A program made the position numbers and the translations under genes. From Prunella strophiata (lineage: Eukaryota; Chordata; Aves; Passeriformes; Prunellidae), in the NCBI GenBank assembly GCA_036583965.1, contig JAZBQD010000017.1, positions 23,408,385 to 23,472,384 on the forward strand: a DNA stretch of 64,000 nucleotides, written 5' to 3'. Below the pieces are notes generated by a model. The model saw nothing but the letters and a program-made list of their open reading frames with translations. It did no database searches and was not told the origin of the DNA. Positions 51,301 to 61,499 of the stretch are shown here, piece after piece. Each line of letters opens with the position of its first letter. Within the stretch, counting starts at the first letter, position 1.

Positions 51301-51640
51301 ATTCTACAGATTGGGATGGGGTAGAGACTGGGAAGGGTAAGAGTGAAAAAAAAAAAAAAAATTATGAGGGACCAATTTGATTTTTATTTATGCCTCAGCA
51401 TGTGTTAAACATGAGGTGGAAGATTACTGTAAGGACTGTACACGTGTTGGGAGCCCTGTCCCAGGGAGCCTTGGCCTGGCAGCCGCTCAGGGCACAGAAA
51501 GCTTCCACGGTCGGGCTGCGAGTGACCCCCGCCTGCTGCTGGGGTGGATGCCCGGGTGCCTGGCAAAAAATGCCTGGGAAATCGGGCTGCGGAAGGAGCC
51601 TTAACACATCAAAGCAATTACCTGCGACATGACCAGTGCC
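48329..51640. other. No gene recognised
   Basis: Short open frames only. There is a poly-A run of 16 bases near 51346. Base composition becomes GC-rich from about 51450 toward the minisatellite. Confidence 0.5.
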
Positions 51641-51949
51641 ATTTTGCTCTGGGTTTCGTGGAGGGATCAGGGGCTCGCCCGGAGGAGCTTGGCCCTCCTC
51701 TCCCCTCGCCTCTCCGTCCCTGCGCTCCTGCCTCCCTGTCCGCACCCATCCTGCGGGGCTCTGACGCTTCCCGAGGCAGCCCGTGCCGCGCCATCCCAGC
51801 GCTCTGGCGCTTCCCTGGCGGAGCGGGCGCTGCCCCGGCCCACATGGCATGGCCGCCATGGTGCCCCGGCCCGGATTGCCCCGGACACAGCACCGGCCCC
51901 AGCCCAGGGCCAGCGCTCGCCGAGGCCGCAGGCACCACTGAGGGCCCAC
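51640..51949. other. GC-rich, CpG-containing left flank of minisatellite
   Basis: The sequence has many CG sites and motifs such as GCGGAGCGGGCGCTGCCCCG. It could be a CpG island of an unseen promoter or part of a GC-rich LTR in which the minisatellite expanded. The open frame through it is an extension of the repeat's frame and shows no domain. Confidence 0.4.
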
Positions 51950-53957
51950 ACAGCAGGGCACAGCTGGCACACATAGGCACACAGCACACAGCAGGGACAC
52001 AGCTGGCACACAGCTGGCACACAGCTGGCACACAGCAGGCACACCGCAGGCACACATCTGGCACACAGCTGGCACACAGCTGGCACACAGCAGGCACACA
52101 TCAGGCACACATCAGGCACACAGCAGGCACACAGCAGGACACAGCAGGCACACATCTGGCACACAGCTGGCACACAGCTGGCACACTGAGGGCACACAGC
52201 AGGGACACAGCTGGCACACATCAGGCACACAGCGAGCACACAGCGAGAACACAGCAGGCACACAGCAGGCACACATCTGGCACACAGCTGGCACACAGCA
52301 GGCACACATCAGGCACACAGGAGGCACACAGCAGGCACACCGCAGGCACACATCAGGCACACCGCAGGCACACATCTGGCACACAGCTGGCACACAGCAG
52401 GCACACAGCGGGCACACAGCAGGCACACCGCAGGCACACATCAGGCACACATCAGGCACACAGCAGGCACACAGCAGGCACACAGAGGGCACACAGCGGG
52501 CACACAGCAGGCACACAGCAGGCACACAGCAGGCACACCGCAGGCACACAGCAGGCACACAGAGGGCACACAGCAGGCACACAGCAGGCACACATCAGGC
52601 ACACAGCGAGCACACAGCGAGAACACAGCAGGCACACAGCAGGCACACAGCAGACACACATCTGGCACACAGCAGGCACACAGCAGGCACACAGCAGGCA
52701 CACAGCAGGCACACATCAGACACACATCAGGCACACAGCAGGGACACAGCTGGCACACAGCTGGCACACAGCAGGCACACAGAGGGCACACAGCTGGCAC
52801 ACAGCTGGCACACAGCTGGCACACAGCAGGCACACAGCAGGCACACAGCAGGCACACAGCAGGCACACAGAGGGCACACAGCTGGCACACAGCTGGCACA
52901 CAGCAGGCACACAGCAGGCACACAGCAGGCACACAGCAGGCACACAGCAGGCACACAGCAGGCACACAGCAGGCACACAGCAGGCACACAGCAGGCACAC
53001 AGCAGGCACACAGCAGGCACACAGCAGACACACAGCTGGCACACAGGGGGCACACAGCAGGCACACAGAGGGCACACAGCGGGCACACAGAGGGCACACA
53101 GCGGGCACACAGCAGGCACACAGCTGGCACACAGCTGGCACACAGCAGGCACACAGCAGGCACACAGCAGGCACACAGCGGGCACACAGAGGGCACACAG
53201 CGGGCACACAGCAGGCACACAGCTGGCACACAGAGGGCACACAGCGGGCACAGATCAGGCACACATCAGGCACACAGGAGGCACACAGCAGGCACACAGC
53301 AGGCACACAGCAGGCACACATCTGGCACACAGCTGGCACACAGCAGGCACAGATCAGGCACACATCAGGCACACAGCAGGCACACATCAGGCACACAGCA
53401 GGCACACATCAGGCACACAGCGGGCACACATCAGGTACACATCAGGCACACCGCAGGCACACATCAGGCACACAGCAGGCACACATCAGGCACACATCAG
53501 GCACACCGCAGGCACACATCAGGCACACAGCAGGCACACAGCAGGCACACAGCAGGCACACAGCAGGCACAGATCAGGTACACAGCAGGCACACAGCAGG
53601 CACACAGCTGGCACACAGAGGGCACACAGCAGGCACACATCAGGCACACAGCAGGCACACAGCAGGCACACAGGAGGCACACAGGAGGCACACAGCAGGC
53701 ACACCGCAGGCACACCGCAGGCACACAGCAGGCACACATCAGGCACACAGCTGGCACACAGGAGGCACACAGCAGGCACACCGCAGGCACACCGCAGGCA
53801 CACATCTGGCACACAGCAGACACACAGCAGGCACACAGCAGGCACACAGCAGACACACAGCAGGCACACAGCAGACACACAGCAGGCACACAGCAGGCAC
53901 ACAGCGGGCACACAGCAGGCACACAGCCGGCACACAGCAGACACACCGCAGGCACAA
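51950..53957. repeat. 2-kb minisatellite, 11-bp unit GGCACACAGCA
   Basis: About 180 units follow one another. The unit GGCACACAGCA varies mainly in its last three bases and the following G (CAGCA, CAGCT, CATCA, CAGAG, CAGCG, CCGCA). Because 11 bases shift frame, three units make a 33-base codon cycle without stops in several frames. This explains the false proteins of up to 881 residues on the + strand (AHSRHTAGTQQ) and the Cys-rich ones on the - strand (CVPAVCLLCAC). No gene should be called here. Confidence 0.97.
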
Positions 53958-54240
53958 GCGCTGCTGCCGCCGCTCGGCAATCGCGCCCGGCCGCTCCCGG
54001 AGTTTCCCAGGCTTTGTCACCGCTCACAGCTCCGGCTCCACCTGCCGAGCTGGCACTGACCGGGCAGCAGCGATCTGTCCCTGCCTGCTGCTTCTCTCTC
54101 CGTCTCTCTATTTCCCTCCCTGCTCTTTTCTGTCCTTCTCCAGTGGGAACACTTACCCTTCTTTATCAATAAACAGTTCCCAGGTATAATATTGCTGTGT
54201 TGGCGCTTTATTTTCGTCCCAGAAATCTTTCAGTAAGAAT
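53958..54240. other. Right flank of minisatellite, possible LTR 3' part
   Basis: GC-rich sequence gives way to a pyrimidine tract (CTCTCTCCGTCTCTCTATTT) and then CTTTATCAATAAACAGTTCC with a polyadenylation signal. It finishes with GTTGGCGCTTTATTTTCGTC. This order resembles R-U5 of avian endogenous retroviral LTRs. I found no matching 5' end or target duplication, so the call stays open. Confidence 0.35.
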
Positions 54241-57200
54241 CCTCCTCAACTCCCCTTTTACATGGGATGGGACATTCATACACCCTGTTTGCAGGGTCAG
54301 ACTTTAGGGATGATATTTATCCAAGTACCATATGTCTCCAAGAAGGGCTCATATTCTAATTTACTGTATGGTACACAAAGGGGGATGCCAAGGTCTTGAC
54401 AGTATGCAGAGTTCAGCTGATCTCTCCGTGGCAGTAACCGGCTTCCAACTGGCTTTTTATATTATTTGCATTCTAAAAGCCTGTGGACTACATTTTACAC
54501 GAAATTTGGAGCTGAATGTATTTCCTTATTATCATCTCATCACCTGTTACAAGAAGAAAGCCCGTGACTTCAAATGAACAACCCCTGCCTTGGTAAAGTT
54601 GGGCTGTCTTCTCTACAGAGAGACACTGTTTGGGTGTTTCACCTCAAGAGAACTAAACTAAGCAATGCTACATTTCTGTCCTTGTTTCCATTCCTGGGCT
54701 GATAGATGGCACCTATTAGGAGTTACCTACTCAAAATATGAGAATTCAAAAGGTAGTAAATTAAGCTAATATCTCTGGCTTAAGGGAATGAAACATTGGG
54801 CCTTAACCTTATTTAGTGTAACCAGAAGGGTTTTTGGTCAACCAAGAATGGAGGGATTTAGCCTAGTGACAAATGTGTCAGCAATAAACCCCTCCTCAAA
54901 TAACTGCATTTCATTAGGCTTGATCTCAGGTTTCAAGGAGGTCTGACAGAACTGTTGTTGGAGCCATCTGTAAATGTAACACTGAGCCAAATTTCTGTGG
55001 GAGTGCAAAAGATAGCAAACACTCCATGGAGTTTATGGTCTTACATAGAACAGCTGCAAAAACAACAAGTGAAGGGAAATACAGTCATGGCTGTTTCCCT
55101 GAGCAGAAGCTGAGGAGATGAATTGGTAAGTAAGTTGTCTGTGCTCACAGGCAAGGTGAGAGCTACTGATTGACCACAGTCCTCCTGTGATGACACAGCA
55201 TTTCCCAAGCCAGACAGGGTTTTAAAGAGCCTTTAAAAACACAGCAAACATCTAATTTCTATTAAAGACTTCTGAAACTGTACTGAAACAAACACAGCTG
55301 TGATGGGAAAGGTAGGCTGCAAGTGGATGACAATGGAAAACTGCAGAGATTAACAGAAAAAACCTGTGGTGTCACAGTGCAATGTCCCAGATTAAACGAC
55401 AATGAGTCTGATATTTAAAAAATCTGAGCAAGATGGACAGCAGACAGCCCTGCTCTGAAGGGTAGGATAGGAAGGGAGACAGCTCCACTGGGCAGGCAAT
55501 GGCAAACTGCCCTCCTCAAGATGAAGCATTTCAGCAGAGGGGGGTATTTTTCCATCCCCCTTAGTCTGTCCATTACAAGTGGCCACATGGAGACATCAGC
55601 CACTCATAGATGATTGATTTGTATTTTTCCTGACAGCTTGTTTCTTTCTGAGTGGTCCATTGATTTTGGCTTCAGGCAAAAAAAAAAAAAAAATCCAGTG
55701 CAAAACTAAACAACAACAACCAACCAAATTTGCATAGGGAATTTTGGTTTTGGATAAAAATAAATGTTTTACAATAAATAGTAGGACAGACCTACAAATT
55801 CAGAAACAATTTTCATTACTATTCCAGATATAATGGGATTTATTAATATGTATTAGGACAAAGTCTGTGTACAAATATGTAATTAAATATGCTCTATAAA
55901 GTGGTTGTATCTCAAACCAGTAACTTGAAGGGATAGTAAAGATAATTTGCAATTTCTTGAAATATTAAAAGCTCAGGAAACCATGCTTTCTTAAGACAGA
56001 TATCGGTAGACTAGAATAAACTGGGTATGTTTTCTGTGCAAGATTCACCCACAGATAGTCTATGAGTAAGTCAATACCACTATCAATTTTTCTTAATTAG
56101 GAGGCTTTTACCCATGAGGAAGAAAGAAACATAACTACATCTCAGAACTACTTCGCTCATGCTTCAGTCTGCTGTTGGCCAATTTATCTTTTTCAGCCAT
56201 GGTTCTAAACAGCTTCTGGGAAAAGAGCTCATTTGAAGAGTACATACTTCTAGTTTCGGAAGTAATTTTAAATAGCTTAGTAGGATTTTTATTAATAAGC
56301 ATATGTTCTTTTATTGCTTCCTCAGGCTCAAGCATAACTCATCTATGTTGTTTTTTGCTATTTAAGTTAGATAATGAAACTGTAAGTGATGCTTTAGAAA
56401 TCTGTATGAAACTTCTGTGCTGAATTAAATGGGCAATATCAGTTGCCACGTAGAAATGAGTTACTATTACTTTTAGATGACAGGAAGCTGTGCCTGCAGC
56501 CTGCTGATAATTTACATTTTCACAATCATATTTTTCACTAAAGGAAATGCTTATTTCCCTGCTATGTTGTGTGAAAAGCCCAAATGAAAAAAAAAAAAAA
56601 AAAATATTGATGGTATACATGTGAATGTAGAGAGCTGTCAGGCACACACCCTCATCCCTCCCAGGGGACAAAATGCAAAGTAGAGACTTCTAAAACCATT
56701 TGCCCTTTAGAAAACGAGACCATATCCACCAAACTAAAGTTTGACTCTCTTTTCTGGCACAATTAGCTCAGCAGACACAAAGTCATGCCTTTGAAAAAAA
56801 AGTAGAATAAAAGCCTGTTTCTTCCTTTGCTACATTTATAATAAGTTCAAGCACAACTTGCCACAAGTTGAAAATTAAAAACTCAAATTGAAGTCAGGTT
56901 TTTGCTAACTTCACACAATGTTCCTTTGAAAATAGTAAAGTAAAAGTTTTGAAGTGCAAGTTAAGAATGACAGAGGCAACAGTCTCTTACTCTACAGTGT
57001 AAAAATGGTACTTTAATGCTATTAAAAGCCTTGAGTGAGGCTTTCAAGCATCATAAAGAACTAACACAAAATTAAAAGCCAGGAGATAACTCCTGTTTTA
57101 TATTCCATATTTACAAATCTGTAATTATTTTAAGGATTTCATTCTCTTCTCATGCCTGCATGGATAATTTGAATTACTCTGGTATGAAACTGATTAGGCC

Positions 57201-59340
57201 AACATATGAGAACCTAGATAGATTTTGTGTCTTAACAGCAATCCAAGAATTAGATATCTAGCTTAAATTGGCCAGCTAGGTTTTCATCCTAGGCCATCTA
57301 GTTCTTGCTGAAAGATTGGTGTCTTGGTTTTCATCCATGGGCCAGACTTGTCAATGAATTACTACTCCATGCTCTGTTCTCAAATTTATTCTGAGTGCCT
57401 TAAAAATGTGAATCAGGCATAAATCACCAATGCACTTATTGCCTGCATGAGAGTACAAACATGGAAGGGTAAGAGCTGCAAGGGGTTTTGCTGTACCAGA
57501 GCAACACTAACTCTATAAGGCATCGAGTGACATCAGCTTAAGCAGTTTAAGGTGGAAAAATATGAATGCCTGACTTTGGAACATGATCTGTATTTTTTCT
57601 CCCTGAAAGTGCCCAGCCTTTTGCCACATACACAAGCTGTTTCTGACAGGCAAAGATCACAGACTTCTTGCATAGGCTTAAAATAGATGATTTATTTTCT
57701 GAAACAAAAGCTTTTATCAAAAAAGTAACCTAATTAATGGATTTTTGTTAAGGGGCATATGTCAAAGAGATAACACAGGGATGATGCATGCTCAAAACCA
57801 GTGAGGTTCTCCTGAGCATCTCATCTGTTTGCTGCTCTTCTTTCCATGGCTTCCAAAATGTGCAAAACTGATCTATTATTAAACTACAGCTTTTATTAAA
57901 CAGAATGAAGAGAACAACATGGAATTAACCTGTGCATGGAGTGAGACATTCTTACCATTCATGTATAAAGACTTTTGATTTTCAGAAAACCATGTGGAAT
58001 TTGAAGTTTAACCAGGAAGTTATCTCTACAGCTGGCCTTCTTTACTTGTTTCTGGTGCCTAAGAGTTATGCATCAGTCACATACTTTATATCCTCCTACT
58101 GACATTGAAAATAGCAACTTGAAACAAAGCTGTCTAAATGCTTCAAAATCATCAGGTGAGCTTCAGTGGAAAAGTTCCCAATTACTTACAGTGAGACCAA
58201 GGTAACAAAAGATCAAGAAGGTAATTTTTACCATTAACAAAGCCCAACATAATCTAACACACTTCAACTATCTACAAAAGTGTATATTATCAAATATGTT
58301 CCATTTCCTGGACAGAGTCTCAACTGACAGTGCAAAAATCAACACCCTTGATTTCTTTTTTCCCTTTCATCAGGGTCTACTGATGCTACAGGAGGACTGT
58401 AAGCTGAACAGAAGGGCATATTGTTAGCTTTTAAATCTCATCTCATTCCTCTCTTTCCCAACACTGACTCAGGATCACTCCACTCCCAAATCCTCCAGTG
58501 CACACAAGAAGTTCCATGTTGGTTTTTCCCGTGTCAGGACAGAGCTAACATAAGAAGGAAATGTCAGGAATGCTTATCTGGGAGTGAACTGCATTTCCCA
58601 CTGACCATTAATAAAGGAAAGCTGGCATGTGAAGTATGTATCTAAATAAAATATGTGAGGACACAGGAGTGAGGAAATAGGCAAACTTCATGTGAGGTAG
58701 TGTTTTCTGCTCTCCAGAGAAGATCAATACTGTAAAAAACTTTGATTATGTTTGTCCTGAACTCTGGGCATTGGCCAGTGTTCAGGACAAACCATCCCCT
58801 ATTGTCCTCATGAATCAAAGAGTTAATAAAATAGTATTCAAGCAGCATTTTCTACCTCTGCCTGTAGAAAAGATGCTTTCCAATGGCTTAGCCCTTCTTG
58901 CTAAGCTGATGTTCCAGGCTGCACCGTCTGCCAGACTAGGGAACTTGATTTGGAACAATGAGATCTAGTTGTGCAGTGAGGAGATTAACTCACATCTGTT
59001 ATAACACCTTTTGAGGCAACTCATTAAATCAGTCTCGCTGTGAAGTCCAGCACATTTGATGGCATTAATTTAATGTCTCATCCCAGCCCTGAGGTTATCA
59101 GTGGACAGCTGTAATTACAATTGATTGAAAAGATATTTTCACAGAGGAGGTTCTGTTTCCTGGAATTCAGGCATTTCTGAATATTTTTCCTGTGTTGCCC
59201 AGCCCAGTCATTCCAATCTTATTATCTCCTGGCAGGCATATGCAGCTTTTTAGCAACTTGAAATCAAGGTATGAAATTGGCAATATTCCGAAGCTATAAA
59301 GTTAAGCACTAAAGACAAGCTCACATGGACTTTTAATGGC
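54241..59340. other. AT-rich stretch without recognised gene
   Basis: There are short open frames only and A runs near 55679 and 56587. The part nearest 59347 would hold the 3' untranslated region of the TOPORS-type gene. Confidence 0.5.
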
Positions 59341-59347
59341 ACTGTGT

Positions 59348-60756
59348 CTACCTTCTGCAACTTCCTACATCCTCCCTGTATGTTGGGGAATGTGGTGAGA
59401 AGCTCCTGCTTGGGTCACTGTCACTCCAGCTGTGACACTGGACTGGTCGTTGTTTCTTGACATCTTCCCTTTCCTCCTCCTTGATGGACTCCTCGGAGTC
59501 AGAGGACAGCTCAACCACTTCTGGTGTCCTCTCAGCTAACGGCTTAACGTACCCAACAATGACACAATTGTCTGAGGAAGAGCCGCTGTCGTTTGAGTCA
59601 GCATTAGCCTGTAACTCCGTCTGCAGCTTGGTTCTTTGGCTCCCTGAAGCAGAGTCCTCATCAGAACTTTCTGATAACTCCAGAGGAGAAGCTATGGTTG
59701 CACGAACCTCTTCTGAAATGGAATAGGAAGGCCCCGGAGTTTCATCATCCCACGGGGCCTGACCGAGACCAGGTGCGGACAAACTATTATCTGGCCCTTG
59801 CGGGTACGCCACATCTGGAGATATTGTAATGATGGATGAGTCTGAGTGGCTTCCTTCCTCATAGGATGGCGCAGGACAGTCATAATTGGCGTGCTGGTCG
59901 TACGCTTCTAAGTTAAAAGGACAGCGAGCAAAACTGATGAACTCGTGCAGGAAGTGTTCTGTCCGATTCAGCAGAAACGGCTTTAAATCATCAGCAAAGG
60001 CCTGACTCTCCAGATCGTATCTAGTTACGTTACTCATGATTATGTGCTGCACAATATTGATCAGAGACCCCTGGGCACCAAACAGGACTGTAAGCTCTCG
60101 CTTCAGCCAAGGAACCAAGCGGTGAAGGCAAGCGGGGTTGCGGCGGAAGAACTCTGCCGAAACGTCTCGATATCGGCCGCCGTCCTGGATGCTGCGGATG
60201 CGCACGCCCGTGCGGTACAGAGCCCTGCGGAAGCCGATCATGTCCTCCTCCTGAATCTGACGCAGAGATCTGCCCTCTGCGCTGGCCTTTCTCCTCGAGG
60301 CCAGCCTCCTGATCATCTGCTGAATCTCTCTGTGTCTGTGTCGCGCTGGCTCGCTCGACAGCCCTTCAAACAGGATCCCGTTATCCGGAGGGGACAGCAT
60401 CCTTCGGGAAGGGGAACCGCGCGTGCGGCGTTCCCTCGTCAGGGTAGTGCGGTAACGAAACCTCCGGCCATCAGGGCTGGCAAAAGAGCTTGTTTCCAAA
60501 GGGCTGAGGACGTACTCCTTGAAGTCATCTTCAGCACGAATCGTGTGGAAAATGGAAAAAAAGGGCTGCTTGCAGAGAGGGCATTCGGCTTTGTTTTTTG
60601 ACCATTCTTGGACGCAGCGGAAGCAGAACCTATGCAAGCAGCGATCTAGATACGCAACGCTGTCAAATCTGTCCAGGCAGATGGGGCATTTGGAGTCGGG
60701 AGACGCATCTGTCGGCAGCTTACTGGTGCTGGCTTTCGGAGAAAAATTGCTATTTT
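59348..60756 (-). CDS. TOPORS: TOPORS-type E3 ubiquitin/SUMO ligase, shortened last exon
   Basis: TOPORS is a nuclear RING-finger protein with ubiquitin and SUMO ligase activity that binds topoisomerase I and p53. The exon starts after an acceptor TTAGCTGAGAGATTGCAG at 60757 and encodes 468 residues to a TAG. It opens NSNFSPKASTSKLPTDASPD, then a complete C3HC4 RING: CPICLDRFD, CLHRFCFRCVQEW, CPLC. Next come the conserved RFRYRTTLTRER, YRDVSAEFFRRNPACLHRLV, QHIIMSNVTRYDLESQAF and the acidic SSDNCVIVGYVKPLAERTPE region with SUMO-binding character. The internal ATG at 60637 lies inside the RING and is not the true start. Mammalian TOPORS has about 1045 residues; here the Arg/Ser-rich and Lys-rich C-terminal half is absent, and the frame ends shortly after SPHSPTYREDVGSCRR. 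It is either a truncated paralogue or a truncated gene. Upstream exons were not found. Confidence 0.9.
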
Positions 60757-61015
60757 CTGCAATCTCTCAGCTAACAGAAAGCACCTAGTACGTCCCACAT
60801 TTTAGGATTACCATTTGGCTAGTGAGGTCATCCCTGCTGCAAAGCACCTTGGAGCATGAGTCACATCCTGACCTGTGAAGGACAGGCTGAGTTTACTCAC
60901 TGAGATGAGGATTTTTTCCAAACAGATGCTCTGTGTTCATCTCCTGTCTCTGTTCTTGGCTCTTAGCCAAAAGGTGCCCACAGGGTCCCAACTTGCAGTA
61001 GAGGTTTGAAGGTCT

Positions 61016-61037
61016 TTTTTTTTTTTTTTTTTTTTTT
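61016..61037. repeat. Poly-T run
   Basis: A homopolymer of about 21 bases. Confidence 0.85.
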
Positions 61038-61435
61038 CCTTTATTTTAGTTCCCTGTAGTCTCAAGGACTGGTCAACCACCTCATCTTGATGTGAGCTGC
61101 AGGCAGCTGTTGGATGGCAGCATTGCTCACTGATATGTGCATGGGAATTGAGTCAGAAACTCAGAAAGCAAAGGTTTGGCTTCCACAACCACTTCTTTAA
61201 GCCACCCAGTGCTTACAATCTAGTGAGCTATTTTACTTTATAAAATAATCATGTTCTAAGACAAAAAAATAAATTTTGTTTTAAAAAAAAATTAATTATT
61301 ATTGTCACAGCAAAAACATAGACTGAGTCTCCTGGACAAGAAAGGAGTCTAAATATACAGTCTAAACCAGCATCATAATCAAAAAGACCAAATATGTACA
61401 CCATGCAGTCACTTACCAAGGGACTGAATATTTGC

Positions 61436-61499
61436 AAATTGCATGCTCCTTTTGAGGAGTTCTCTGTAAATTGCATGCTCCTCTTGAGGAGTTCTCTGT
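61436..61499. repeat. 32-bp tandem duplication
   Basis: Two abutting 32-base copies (61436-61467 and 61468-61499) differ at one base. Each contains GCATGCTCCT and GAGGAGTTCTCTGT. The two copies give the repeated peptide-like frames seen on the minus strand; no gene is implied. Confidence 0.93.

Noticed and set aside
51395..53405. Minus-strand Cys-rich frames (CVPAVCLLCAC) resembling metallothionein or keratin-associated proteins
   Set aside because: They are the same minisatellite read on the other strand; the apparent Cys pattern follows the 33-base codon cycle.
51544..54189. 881-codon + strand open frame
   Set aside because: It is the translation of the 11-bp minisatellite plus GC-rich flanks. 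Parallel long frames exist on both strands, and no domain is present.
51333..54236. GTAAGA near 51337 and after 54230 as a target-site duplication of one large LTR
   Set aside because: The left copy is not directly followed by TG in register, so the two do not bracket a proper LTR.
59692..60601. Other frames overlapping the TOPORS-type exon, including a 185-codon + frame
   Set aside because: They are shadows of the conserved RING-protein reading frame.
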